A program made the position numbers and the translations under genes. A stretch of 60,034 bases of DNA from Bacilli bacterium (GTDB lineage Bacteria; Bacillota_I; Bacilli_A; Izemoplasmatales; Hujiaoplasmataceae): positions 1 through 60,034 of the forward strand of contig JAFGQH010000057.1 of assembly GCA_016935815.1 (NCBI GenBank), read 5' to 3'. Position 1 is the first letter of the stretch. Every line of letters starts with the position of its first letter. A model generated the notes under the pieces. That model ran no database searches. It was given only the letters and a program-made list of their open reading frames with translations, and was not told where the DNA came from. This document shows positions 28,528 through 37,212 of this stretch, piece by piece.

Positions 28528-29609
28528 GATTGATGCTCCGCTTCGAATTCTTTCATGTATTCAACCAAAGCCAAAACTCCTTCATAAGGCATTGCGTTGT
28601 AAATAGAGGCTCTCATTCCACCAACGGAACGATGACCCTTCAGATTGACAAAACCACGAGTTTTCGCTCCGGCAATGAACAATTTGTCCAATTCTTCGCT
28701 ATCTGTCTTGAAGGTCACGTTCATCAAAGAACGGTCGACTTTGCGAACGGTACCATGGAACATTTGTGATGCATCGAGTGCATCGTAAAGCAGGTTCGCT
28801 TTCTTAAGGTTCTTCTGATACATCGCGATGACTCCACCTGTGTGTAAGAGATGTTTGAAGACCAACCCACAAATATAGATACCATAGGTTGGTGGTGTAT
28901 TATACATCGACCCTTTGTCCGTGTGTAATTTGTATTGCAACATTAAAGGAGTATGTTCCAAATAATCTTTTGTGATCAAGTCTTCTCGTATGATTACGAT
29001 GGTCGTTCCAGCTGGGCCAATGTTTTTTTGTGCTCCCGCAAAAATCAAACCGAATTTGGATACATCGATTGGTTCCGATAATATGTTGGAAGACATGTCG
29101 GAAACCAAAACTTTTCCTTTTGTATCCGGGATTGATGTGAATCTGGTTCCATAGATCGTATTGTTTTGAACCATGTGAACATAATCGGAATCTTCTGAAA
29201 ACTTCAGATTGTTCAAATCGGGAATATAGGTGAAAGCTTGATCTTCACTGGACGCGATGATTCTTGCTTCTCCATAACGGGATGCTTCCGCAATCGCTTT
29301 TTCGGTCCATGCTCCAGTGTGAATGAAGTCCACGACTTTGTTCTTGAATAGATTCAATGGAACCATGGAGAACTGCAAAGTCGCTCCCCCTTGAAGAAAC
29401 AGGACTTTGTAATTGTCGGGAATTTCCAGTAGGGTTCTAAGGTCGGCTTCTGCATCATTGATGATTTGTTCGAAGTCTTTGGAACGATGGCTCATTTCCA
29501 TTACAGACATTCCGCTGTCCTTATAGGAGAGCATTTCATCTGCTGCTTGTCGTAAAACTTCTTCTGGTAATACTGCCGGTCCGGCAGAAAAATTGAATAC
29601 TCTTTTCAT
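28524..29609 (-). CDS. serC: phosphoserine aminotransferase
   Basis: A 361-residue PLP enzyme that converts phosphohydroxypyruvate plus glutamate to phosphoserine. FNFSAGPAVLPEEVL opens the protein. The PLP-lysine region is FAGAQKNIGPAG near 195, and SDMSSNILS holds the cofactor Asp. The C-terminus has GHRSVGGMRASIYNA, which binds substrate. It is coupled to serA, and glutamate is presumably supplied by the gdhA gene two positions upstream in the same unit. Confidence 0.96.
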   Translation of the reverse strand: MKRVFNFSAGPAVLPEEVLRQAADEMLSYKDSGMSVMEMSHRSKDFEQIINDAEADLRTLLEIPDNYKVLFLQGGATLQFSMVPLNLFKNKVVDFIHTGAWTEKAIAEASRYGEARIIASSEDQAFTYIPDLNNLKFSEDSDYVHMVQNNTIYGTRFTSIPDTKGKVLVSDMSSNILSEPIDVSKFGLIFAGAQKNIGPAGTTIVIIREDLITKDYLEHTPLMLQYKLHTDKGSMYNTPPTYGIYICGLVFKHLLHTGGVIAMYQKNLKKANLLYDALDASQMFHGTVRKVDRSLMNVTFKTDSEELDKLFIAGAKTRGFVNLKGHRSVGGMRASIYNAMPYEGVLALVEYMKEFEAEHQS

Positions 29610-29621
29610 GTTTGTACTCCT

Positions 29622-30812
29622 TTATAAAATTCGTTTTCCTTCCAAGTAATACCGTTTCTCCTCGGCTTCTCCAAGCGAGAATGATTTTCGTGGTAAAACG
29701 CCATATTCTCGGATATACGGTAATAATAAATCACGTTGTAATGGTGGCATTGAGATGGCAATTGATCCCTTTGTTTTTTCAACAAGAGAACGAAGGTTCT
29801 TGATGCCGTGAATGAAATCGATCGAAGCTTCAGAATGAGTCTCTAGATAGTCATCCAAGAACTGTTGAATCTGTTTGATGGTTGTGAATGGATTGTCAGG
29901 GACATTTAATTTGATTTCTACATTTCCTCGGAATATGGAAAGTTGAGAATCTCCTGACAAGGTCTCTTTGAGTCCTTGAATCAAATCATCATCCACATCA
30001 AATAGGATACGATGAATCGGTTCAAAGGTCAAGCCTTCATCATAGAGACTGATGAGTTCAACCAAAGCATATCTTGCAGGATGCGTAAGTCTTTCTTCTT
30101 CTTGTAGATTGTTTTTCAAATTATCCCAACAGACTTTGGCTGCGGCCAAAGAGTGGTTCCCATCACCAACAATCAAAGAGATATCGTCATGCAAGGATTC
30201 CAAACGATCAATGATCGGTTGTGTTTCGGGAATCAAATAGCCTCTTACATGACCACCATTCATATTTAAATTGAAATCATACAACAATTCATATTGTTTG
30301 CGTTTTTGGTATAATTCTTCGATAATTTTGTCTGTTTTGTCATCAACCAAAGTCAGAACATGAGGCAGTTCAATCGGTGCTTTCTGACGGATGTGAACTC
30401 TCGGTGGAATACGTTCTGGCACTGTTTTCTCAGTTGCTCTGATTCTCCCATTCTTATGCGGTTCGAATTCGTACTCCTCCAGATCAATGGCTATAATCAA
30501 ACCTAAACGCCTTTTGACAAAAGGCGTTTTACGATCGATTAATATGAATCCCTTGTGTTCTTCGAAGATGTGATTTCGCAAATATCGGTCCATCGTCTCA
30601 TTCACTTTAACGATTTGATATTCCATGTCTTCTTCCAAAAAAGCTTCGGGAAGAATCAAATGATATGTCGAAGGAACATTATCGACCAGGGATTTTAATT
30701 GTTCCCAATATTCTGGCTCGGATGTGAATTGATCACAGGCGATGACCGACCATGTTTCCTTGTTGATGGAAGGACGTGGTAGTAAGATGGTCGGGGTTGT
30801 TACGATTGACAT
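29622..30812 (-). CDS. DUF1015 family protein in a serine-synthesis operon
   Basis: 396 residues of the DUF1015 family (COG4198). Recognisable segments are VIACDQFTSEPEYW near 23, RPHV-type stretches such as RIPPRVHIRQKAPIELPHV, and the highly conserved VGDGNHSLAAAK near 218. The DGNHR/S-type motif suggests a metal or phosphate site. No enzyme activity has been firmly assigned to the family as far as I know. The gene is embedded between gdhA and serC, with a one-base overlap to gdhA. A serB phosphatase is missing from the operon, so a role in phosphoserine or serine metabolism is plausible but unproven. Confidence 0.85.
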   Translation of the reverse strand: MSIVTTPTILLPRPSINKETWSVIACDQFTSEPEYWEQLKSLVDNVPSTYHLILPEAFLEEDMEYQIVKVNETMDRYLRNHIFEEHKGFILIDRKTPFVKRRLGLIIAIDLEEYEFEPHKNGRIRATEKTVPERIPPRVHIRQKAPIELPHVLTLVDDKTDKIIEELYQKRKQYELLYDFNLNMNGGHVRGYLIPETQPIIDRLESLHDDISLIVGDGNHSLAAAKVCWDNLKNNLQEEERLTHPARYALVELISLYDEGLTFEPIHRILFDVDDDLIQGLKETLSGDSQLSIFRGNVEIKLNVPDNPFTTIKQIQQFLDDYLETHSEASIDFIHGIKNLRSLVEKTKGSIAISMPPLQRDLLLPYIREYGVLPRKSFSLGEAEEKRYYLEGKRIL

Positions 30813-32158
30813 TAAAGAATTCCTTGATCCAACATCGCTTGATATACTCTCATGAAGCCTGCGATGTTGGCTCCAACAACTAGATTTCTATGGTCAGTGT
30901 ATTTTCTGGCTTCTGTATATGCTTTTTTGAAGATGTCAGCCATGATGACTTCCAACTTTTGATCGACTTCCGCATATGTCCAAGGATAATGCATTGCATT
31001 TTGGCTCATTTCCAAACCGGATACTGCAACACCTCCGGCATTTGCGGCTTTTCCAGGCGCAAATAGGATGTCAGCGTGTTGCAAGTATTTGGTAGCTTCC
31101 AAAGTTGTAGGCATATTTGCGCCTTCAGCAACTAGGAAACAGCCATTTTCAACCAATGCTTTCGCACCTTCAAGTGGCAATTCATTTTGAGTTGCGCATG
31201 GAAGTGCGATGTCACATGGAACGGTCCAAATATTAGTAGGATTGGAATCATAGACTGCAGAAGGTCTATATTCCAGATATCGTTGAGAGAATTCAGGAAC
31301 TTGTGCTGTCAACATCTTGACAATATTAAGGTCAAGACCGTTTTCATCAAAGACATAACCGTTGATATCAGACAGGGCGATGACTTTTGCTCCGAGTTCT
31401 TGCGCTTTCAATGCAGCAAACATTCCAACTTTTCCGCATCCGGAGATAATCACTTTCTTACCTTCGAATGTGTCATTGCGATATACTTTCAACATTTCCG
31501 ATACGAAATAACAGAGTCCGTATCCTGTTGCTTCTTTTCTCACCAAAGAACCACCATAAGTCAAACCTTTTCCGGTCAAAACTCCTGTGTTCTCATTTCT
31601 GATTTTTCGATACATTCCATACATGTATCCGATTTCCCGGAAACCGACTCCGATATCACCGGCTGGGATATCTGTGTCAGGGCCGATATGACGGTAGAGT
31701 TCTTGCATGAAGTTCTGAGAAAATCTCATGATTTCATCATCGCTTTTTCCTCTAGGGTCAAAGTCGGATCCACCTTTACCACCGCCCATAGGCAGTCCGG
31801 TCAATGCGTTTTTGAAGGTTTGTTCAAATCCCAAGAACTTCAAAATGGATTCGTTGACAGATGGATGGAAACGCAATCCGCCTTTGTAAGGACCGATTGC
31901 CGAATTGAATTGAACGCGATAACCTCTGTTGACACGTACGATTCCTTTGTCGTCAACCCAGGTCACACGGAATTTAACGATCCGTTCCGGTTCGATGATG
32001 CGTTCCATGATGGAATACTTCTCAATCTTAGGATCGTTGCAAACGATGAAATCCATCGCTTCGAAAAATTCTTCCACAGCCTGCAAATATTCTGGTTGTG
32101 AGGAGTTTCTTTCTTGTGTTCTTTTGAACAAGTCGTTCAGGTATTCGCTATTAAACAA
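30812..32158 (-). CDS. gdhA: glutamate dehydrogenase (NADP type, hexameric)
   Basis: A 448-residue enzyme interconverting 2-oxoglutarate, ammonia and glutamate. The catalytic lysine region is GLPMGGGKGGSDFDPRGKSD near 120. YKGGLRFHPSVN and the Rossmann motif ISGCGKVGMFAALKAQELG near 235 follow. Length and N-terminal layout match the biosynthetic NADP-dependent group of low-GC bacteria. It heads the gdhA-DUF1015-serC-serA unit and is preceded by an about 140-base leader with two hairpins and a cre-like site in the promoter. Confidence 0.96.
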   Translation of the reverse strand: MFNSEYLNDLFKRTQERNSSQPEYLQAVEEFFEAMDFIVCNDPKIEKYSIMERIIEPERIVKFRVTWVDDKGIVRVNRGYRVQFNSAIGPYKGGLRFHPSVNESILKFLGFEQTFKNALTGLPMGGGKGGSDFDPRGKSDDEIMRFSQNFMQELYRHIGPDTDIPAGDIGVGFREIGYMYGMYRKIRNENTGVLTGKGLTYGGSLVRKEATGYGLCYFVSEMLKVYRNDTFEGKKVIISGCGKVGMFAALKAQELGAKVIALSDINGYVFDENGLDLNIVKMLTAQVPEFSQRYLEYRPSAVYDSNPTNIWTVPCDIALPCATQNELPLEGAKALVENGCFLVAEGANMPTTLEATKYLQHADILFAPGKAANAGGVAVSGLEMSQNAMHYPWTYAEVDQKLEVIMADIFKKAYTEARKYTDHRNLVVGANIAGFMRVYQAMLDQGIL

Positions 32159-32188
32159 TTTGCTCGCCTCTCTCTTTTTTTATAGTTA

Positions 32189-32205
32189 CGATTGCTTCAC
32201 AATCG
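32189..32205. other. leader hairpin before gdhA
   Basis: CGATTG-CTTCA-CAATCG in the untranslated leader of gdhA. On the sense (minus) strand it is followed by TAACTATA, so it is not a terminator. It may pair alternatively with the terminator-like element further upstream. Confidence 0.45.
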
Positions 32206-32218
32206 CTTGTTTTTTTTC

Positions 32219-32257
32219 GTAAAAAAAGCATAATCAAAAAGGTTTATGCCGTTTTTT
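32219..32257 (-). terminator. terminator-like attenuator in the gdhA leader
   Basis: Minus strand AAAAAACGGCATAA-loop-TTATGC-TTTTTTT between the promoter and the ATG. The A-run can extend the stem by pairing with the T-run. It would stop transcription before gdhA unless prevented. Confidence 0.6.
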
Positions 32258-32305
32258 CAAGATTCTGTTTTTCCTCTGTTATGACTTATCTTTTCCACAT
32301 TATAA

Positions 32306-32334
32306 ATTATACAATGAAAGCGCTTTTAATACAA
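32306..32334 (-). promoter_or_regulatory. gdhA operon promoter
   Basis: Minus strand TTGTAT, 17 bases, TATAAT. The transcript would carry an about 140-base leader. Confidence 0.8.
32314..32329. promoter_or_regulatory. cre-like CcpA site in the gdhA promoter
   Basis: ATGAAAGCGCTTTTAA matches WTGNAANCGNWNNCWW except one base. It fills the spacer between -35 and -10, so CcpA binding would repress. Confidence 0.65.
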
Positions 32335-32414
32335 GGATTTTTTTCTGGTTTATGTAAATAAATTCAAGATTTCCCAAATGGTTTCCATTTTTGTTTTCAA
32401 GACTCAATCAAGCC

Positions 32415-32443
32415 ATAAAAAAAGTCGGTTTTGATCCGACTTT
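32415..32443 (-). terminator. intrinsic terminator after ilvE
   Basis: Minus strand AAAGTCGG-ATCAAAA-CCGACTTT followed by TTTTATGG. The ilvE stop lies at its edge. Confidence 0.88.
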
Positions 32444-33461
32444 ATTTCACAATTCTCGTCCAACCCTCAGGTCCTTCGATATCACCATATTGAATTCCCG
32501 TCAAGAGGTCGTACAACTTGCGTACGGTAGGACCGACTTCGGTTTCACTGAAGAAGATTTGATGTTTCTCACCCATATCGATCCGTCCGATTGGAGAAAT
32601 AACCGCTGCGGTTCCACACGCTCCTGCTTCTTTGAAGATATCAAGTTTGTCGATATAGACTTCTCCTTCAACAACTTCAAGACCCAGTTCATGTTCTGCC
32701 AGATACATCAGACTTTTCTTTGTGATACTAGGAAGTATCGATGATGATTTCGGAGTGATGAACTTATTGTCGTATGTGATTCCAAAGAAGTTCGCAGCTC
32801 CGACTTCATCTATTTTTGTGTGTGTCAAAGGATCGAGATAGATGCAATCCGCATATCCCATTTCTTTTGCCATATGATGAGGATACAAACTAGCAGCGTA
32901 GTTTCCTCCCACTTTACTGTTGCCGGTGCCGTTTGGTGCAGCACGATCATACTCTGTGATCACGAATTTGTTTGGAGCGAGTCCGCCTTTGAAGTAACTA
33001 CCGACCGGCGAACAAATAACACTAAAGATATATTCCTTGGCAGGTCGAACGCCAAGATTGCGTCCGACTCCGATGATGAATGGTCGGACATACAAGGTCG
33101 CACCAGAACCGTATGGAGGTACCAAATCTTCATTCGCTTTTACGACTTGTTCCACAGCGTCGATAAACTTTTCAACTGGAACATCCGGCATCAACAGGCG
33201 TTTGCAAGAATCTTGTAGCCGTTTTGCATTCATATCCGGTCGGAACAATTGAACTTTACCGTCCTTCCGTCTGTACGCTTTCAACCCCTCGAAAGCTTCC
33301 TGTCCATAATGTAGGGCGGGTGAGAATGCGGAAATCTTGATACAATCATCCGATTTCATCATTCCTTCATCCCATTTACCGTCTTTGTAGTAGGAAATGT
33401 AATTCGCATGGGTTTCTCGGCATTCAAATCCTAAGTTTGCATAGTCTGTCGTCTTAATCAA
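32442..33461 (-). CDS. ilvE: branched-chain amino acid aminotransferase
   Basis: A 339-residue class IV PLP aminotransferase interconverting Leu, Ile and Val with their keto acids using glutamate. The long-form layout is clear: FSPALHYGQEAFEGLKAYRR near 50, then the PLP-lysine region NSKVGGNYAASL near 185, then YLDPLTHTKIDEVGAANFFG and GACGTAAVISPIG. The only start with a ribosome site is TTG at 33461, seven bases after GGAGG. It is a single-gene unit with its own promoter, a cre-like site and a terminator. Confidence 0.95.
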   Translation of the reverse strand: MIKTTDYANLGFECRETHANYISYYKDGKWDEGMMKSDDCIKISAFSPALHYGQEAFEGLKAYRRKDGKVQLFRPDMNAKRLQDSCKRLLMPDVPVEKFIDAVEQVVKANEDLVPPYGSGATLYVRPFIIGVGRNLGVRPAKEYIFSVICSPVGSYFKGGLAPNKFVITEYDRAAPNGTGNSKVGGNYAASLYPHHMAKEMGYADCIYLDPLTHTKIDEVGAANFFGITYDNKFITPKSSSILPSITKKSLMYLAEHELGLEVVEGEVYIDKLDIFKEAGACGTAAVISPIGRIDMGEKHQIFFSETEVGPTVRKLYDLLTGIQYGDIEGPEGWTRIVK

Positions 33462-33496
33462 AATATGTCCTCCAAAAGTAATATGTCGTCATTATC

Positions 33497-33525
33497 ATTA
33501 TATGATATGTTAGCGCTTACTTCAA
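33497..33525 (-). promoter_or_regulatory. ilvE promoter
   Basis: Minus strand TTGAAG, 17 bases, TATAAT, followed by a short leader. Confidence 0.82.
33506..33521. promoter_or_regulatory. cre-like CcpA site in the ilvE promoter
   Basis: Minus strand AGTAAGCGCTAACATA has the core AAGCGCTAACA and one mismatch to TGWAANCGNTNWCA. Like the gdhA site, it lies between -35 and -10. Confidence 0.6.
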
Positions 33526-33563
33526 GTATAAAATACCGAAAGTTTATGAAACAATTTTCATGT

Positions 33564-34835
33564 TTACGACTTATTTTCCAACTCTTTCATTTGGGTCGCC
33601 AAATCAATCGTCGGATGGTTCTCGTAATGAATCATTTCCCCTTCCCAGGTTCGAAAGAGAATATGGTCTTTCCCTCTGGACAAAAGGTATTGTGGCAACA
33701 TCGGTGTTTTCCCTTTGCCAAGAGGTGCGTTTACGATGTATGTTGGGATAGCCATACCGGATGTATATCCTCTCAGATGTTCCATGATTTCGAGTCCATC
33801 GTCAATGGAGGTGTTGAAATGCATGGTTCCTCTGACTTTTTTTGCATGGAAAATATAATACGGTTTGACACGGATTTTCAGTAACTCTTGATTCAAACAC
33901 TGCATCACGAATTTATCGTTGTTAATGCCGTTTAGCAATACGGCTTGGTTTCCCAAAGGGATTCCGGCATTTGCCAATTTTTCGCAAGCCATCTTGCTTT
34001 CATACGTCACTTCCATCGGGTGATTAAAGTGCGTATTGATATAGATTGGATGATACTTCTTAAGCATCGTGCATAATTTGTCGGTGATGCGTTGTGGCAT
34101 TGTGACTGGTGTTCTGGTACCGATTCGTACATATTCCACATGAGGAATCGCTTTGAGTTCTTTCAACAACCATTCCAATACTTGATTGGCGAGTGTGAAC
34201 GGATCTCCGCCTGTGATCAAAACATCACGGATTTCTTCGTTTTCTCTGATGTAGTCGATCGACTTCTTGAGTTCGGTTTTGTTGACGGCACGATCCTTGG
34301 TTCCAATGTTTCTTCTTCTTTGACAATGACGGCAATACATCGCGCATTCATTGGTCACATTGATTATAAGTCTGTCAGGATAACGTCGTGTGATCGTTCC
34401 TGCAGGATTTGTGAATTCCTCACCCATTGGATCCAGACCATGCGTATGGTCTCTTAATTCCAATGCGGACGGAATCGCCAGCAACCGGATCGGATCCATT
34501 TTGTCTTTGACATTGATCAAACTTAGATAATAGGGCGATATCGCCCAGCGGTATACTTTGGACACGGCTTTGATCTCTTCGATTTCAGCATCGGACAATC
34601 GAATGAATTTCAAAAGTGTATCCACATCGCGGATTCGATGTTTGAGTTGCCAATGCCAATCATTCCAGTTTTCTTCAGTTGCATCTAATATGGTAAGTAT
34701 GTTTTGTTTTCGCTTTTGGATGACTTCGGATTGTTCCCATCCTTTTGGGATGGATTTCTTTGCTTCCAAGTAATCATCGATGCGAGTTTTTAGAACCTTC
34801 GCACGTTCTAGACTGATTTCCCTACTTGTTTTCAT
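33564..34835 (-). CDS. eam: glutamate 2,3-aminomutase (lysine 2,3-aminomutase family)
   Basis: A 423-residue radical SAM, PLP-dependent aminomutase. The cluster motif is CAMYCRHCQRRRNIG. The two Asp residues that bind the substrate lysine in KamA are replaced: FHAKK has Lys where KamA has Asp, and YIVNAPLGKGK has Asn. Counting from ATG 34835 places them at 332 and 369, the positions reported for the Clostridioides difficile glutamate enzyme. It therefore most likely makes beta-glutamate from glutamate, a compatible solute. ATG at 34835 has AGGGGG seven bases ahead; the upstream ATG is too close. It is surrounded by other glutamate enzymes. Confidence 0.92.
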   Translation of the reverse strand: MKTSREISLERAKVLKTRIDDYLEAKKSIPKGWEQSEVIQKRKQNILTILDATEENWNDWHWQLKHRIRDVDTLLKFIRLSDAEIEEIKAVSKVYRWAISPYYLSLINVKDKMDPIRLLAIPSALELRDHTHGLDPMGEEFTNPAGTITRRYPDRLIINVTNECAMYCRHCQRRRNIGTKDRAVNKTELKKSIDYIRENEEIRDVLITGGDPFTLANQVLEWLLKELKAIPHVEYVRIGTRTPVTMPQRITDKLCTMLKKYHPIYINTHFNHPMEVTYESKMACEKLANAGIPLGNQAVLLNGINNDKFVMQCLNQELLKIRVKPYYIFHAKKVRGTMHFNTSIDDGLEIMEHLRGYTSGMAIPTYIVNAPLGKGKTPMLPQYLLSRGKDHILFRTWEGEMIHYENHPTIDLATQMKELENKS

Positions 34836-34855
34836 TATCATACCCCCTTAGTTTT

Positions 34856-34864
34856 ATTATACCA
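34856..34864 (-). promoter_or_regulatory. extended -10 promoter of eam
   Basis: Minus strand TGGTATAAT, about 20 bases before the ATG. No clear -35 is seen. Confidence 0.68.
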
Positions 34865-34902
34865 CAAAAAAGGTCTTTTTCGTTCTTGGCCGGTAAGACT
34901 TG
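34865..34902 (-). terminator. weak terminator after the MMPL gene
   Basis: Minus strand AAGTCTT-loop-AAAGAC-CTTTTTTTG. The stem is short. It would overlap the region upstream of the eam -10 element. Confidence 0.4.
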
Positions 34903-34934
34903 AGTTTTCTTTATTTTCATATATCGCAAATGTA

Positions 34935-37100
34935 TTATGGATTTCGTTTGATATTTGATCGGATGATCCATTTATCAAAAATGGTCAATAACTGTGGTAA
35001 AATTATCAGCACATAGAACAGCGAAGTGATAGCTCCAACCGCGATGATCAAACCGATTTGTGAGATCGTCGGGATGGAAGAAAATATACTGATAACGAGT
35101 CCGGAAATCGAGAACAGCATAGCGGATGTGATGACGGATGGAGCGGAACTCTTGATTGCAATTCGAATACTTTCTGTTTTTTCCAGCTGGAGTCTTGACT
35201 CCATATAGGATTTGCTGAGAAGTATCGCATAGTCAATGGTGACTCCAAGCAAGATCGCTGAAACAATCAAATTGGCAAGAAAGACCATTTCACCACTTAA
35301 AAAGTATAACATCGTCATTGTGAAGAATACGGATGTCACGATTACAAGTGGCAATAGGATCGGCATGAACAGGTTTTTGAAGGTGATGAAAATAATCGCC
35401 ATTACAGCGACAACAGCCAAAATCAAAACGAGGTTGTAATCGACTGAAACCACTTCCTTGATGTTGTAAGCAATTGCGGTTTCACCAAGAATGTAAAATT
35501 GCTCCACCCCCAAGTCAGTCAACGTCGTATGAATGTCTTCGTAATACCCAAACGCTTGATCTCCTTCGACCGCACTATCCAGATTGAATTGAATCAAAGC
35601 ATAGTCCTGAGAATAGAATCCTTGAGTGACCATAGCCAATGTGGCCGGGTCGGTTATTACAGATTTGTAATAAATACCAGCTTGTACATTCGATACATAG
35701 TCCATCCCCAGCAATGCCTGATACACGCTCAGTTCACTGGAATCATCTATAGGCATCAAGATTGTCATTGGATTGGTTTCGCCGAAAGTATCATTGATAT
35801 AGGACATTTCTTGGTAATATTCGGTTCCTTCGGATCCAGCAAAACTGGAAGCACCATAGGTGTATTCCGTTTTAGTCTGAAAATAGAGAGAGGCCCCGAG
35901 CACAACGATTAACAACGCCATAAAAGCATAGCGAAACTTATGCAACTTCGCTGTGACGGTTCCTTTGAACAATTCCTTATGTGGTTTTGTTGTTTTATCC
36001 AATTGTCTGGAAAACAGACGAATCAATTGAGGTAAGAGAATAATCGTCGATAGGAGACTGATTAGAATCGCTTTCGCAAACACGATACCAATATCAAACC
36101 CAATCGTAAAGCGCATGAAAATCAATGCCAGAAAACTGACTCCGGTCGTCAATGCAGAAGCGATGATCGGCTTCTTCGCCTTCTTTTTTGCATTTTGGAT
36201 TGCCGCTTCCGTTTCCAATCCATTTCTTCTCTCTTGATGGTATGCGTTGATCATGAAAATCACATAATCAAGTGAAATTGCGATTTGCAAGACAATCGCC
36301 ATCGAACTTGTGATAAATGAAATATCCGGCAAAATCGCATTGGTGCCAAGATTGATGATAATCGAAATTCCGATCACGATCGCAAATATCACAATATCGA
36401 AAAAGGATCGACTGAATACCAGCAACAGTCCCAAAATCAGTGGAACACAGATCAGCGTGATAATCAAAACCTCACTCTCGATCATATCTCTGGTTGACAT
36501 CGAACTGATTGCACTTCCTCCAAACGCAGGAGTATATCCATCATTTTCCAACAGACTGCGAATGTCGTTCACAGCGACCATGGTGCGGGGATCGCTTGAA
36601 TTGGTCGAAAAGATGACTTGAAACAACATCTCGTTATCGCTGATGAATGTATCATGAATGGAATTGAACTGACTCTGATATTCACTTGGCATATATCCAA
36701 CAATCGTCATAAATGCATCTGGATAACTCATTCCCATTGCTAGCAGATTGTTCATCGAAGAGATAGCAGTGGCTTGTTCGAGAGCTGACATATTTGATAA
36801 CAATATCTGAAATGTGACTTCATTCAGGTAATCATCGATATAGACGACTTTCGCAACATTGTCCAATGCCAAAATCTCCTGTTTGATACTCAAAGCAGTC
36901 GAAACCGACGATTCATCAAATGCCAAAAGAGCAGTTGAAGTATCGCCGAATTCTTCTTGATACAATTCGATTCCCTGAGTCACCTCGGAATCTTTTGGTA
37001 AATAGTTCTGCAGATTATAATTCACCTTCACTTGACTGATGAAACAAGCAGATATGACAGCCAACAAAAGGAATACAATCGAAACACCGTACTTTCTCAT
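34935..37100 (-). CDS. MMPL/RND family transporter
   Basis: 721 residues. A first membrane helix (VSIVFLLLAVISACFI) is followed by an extracytoplasmic domain of about 190 residues, then five more helices, a cytoplasmic link near 370, another helix, a second extracytoplasmic domain and a final five-helix block. The two-fold repeat and helix motifs such as ISLDYVIFMINAYHQERR and VTIDYAILLSKSYMESR (Asp in the fourth helix) are typical of MMPL proteins. They export lipids, antibiotics or other hydrophobic compounds by proton motive force. The substrate is unknown. It has its own promoter with a small palindrome near the ribosome site. Confidence 0.93.
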   Translation of the reverse strand: MRKYGVSIVFLLLAVISACFISQVKVNYNLQNYLPKDSEVTQGIELYQEEFGDTSTALLAFDESSVSTALSIKQEILALDNVAKVVYIDDYLNEVTFQILLSNMSALEQATAISSMNNLLAMGMSYPDAFMTIVGYMPSEYQSQFNSIHDTFISDNEMLFQVIFSTNSSDPRTMVAVNDIRSLLENDGYTPAFGGSAISSMSTRDMIESEVLIITLICVPLILGLLLVFSRSFFDIVIFAIVIGISIIINLGTNAILPDISFITSSMAIVLQIAISLDYVIFMINAYHQERRNGLETEAAIQNAKKKAKKPIIASALTTGVSFLALIFMRFTIGFDIGIVFAKAILISLLSTIILLPQLIRLFSRQLDKTTKPHKELFKGTVTAKLHKFRYAFMALLIVVLGASLYFQTKTEYTYGASSFAGSEGTEYYQEMSYINDTFGETNPMTILMPIDDSSELSVYQALLGMDYVSNVQAGIYYKSVITDPATLAMVTQGFYSQDYALIQFNLDSAVEGDQAFGYYEDIHTTLTDLGVEQFYILGETAIAYNIKEVVSVDYNLVLILAVVAVMAIIFITFKNLFMPILLPLVIVTSVFFTMTMLYFLSGEMVFLANLIVSAILLGVTIDYAILLSKSYMESRLQLEKTESIRIAIKSSAPSVITSAMLFSISGLVISIFSSIPTISQIGLIIAVGAITSLFYVLIILPQLLTIFDKWIIRSNIKRNP

Positions 37101-37119
37101 TGTTTCTCTCCTTTTTTAG

Positions 37120-37133
37120 TAAACTGTTGTTTA
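37120..37133. promoter_or_regulatory. small palindrome upstream of the MMPL gene
   Basis: TAAAC-TGTT-GTTTA lies between a possible TATAAT (37155-37160 region) and the ribosome site. It resembles a half-size repressor site. No regulator gene adjoins it. Confidence 0.35.
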
Positions 37134-37186
37134 TTTTTTCTTGATACATTCATTATATTGCAGAAATGTGAGAAAATCATGAACCC

Positions 37187-37212
37187 ATAAAAAAAACCTT
37201 CCGAAGAAGGTT
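37187..37212 (-). terminator. intrinsic terminator at the end of the EI-N gene
   Basis: Minus strand AACCTTC-TTCG-GAAGGTT followed by TTTTTTATGG. It includes part of the stop codon, so the gene truly ends here and is not a frameshifted longer enzyme I. Confidence 0.88.

Noticed and set aside
31187-32101. 304-residue plus-strand ORF opposite gdhA
   Set aside because: A shadow of the gdhA reading frame: no ribosome site and Cys/His/Phe-rich composition typical of antisense frames. The same holds for 39990-40790 opposite gcvPB and 54409-55233 opposite the HAAS gene.
33546-33561. Hairpin ATGAAA-CAAT-TTTCAT after eam as a terminator
   Set aside because: A short AT-rich stem with no T-run on the minus strand; eam transcription may run toward ilvE.
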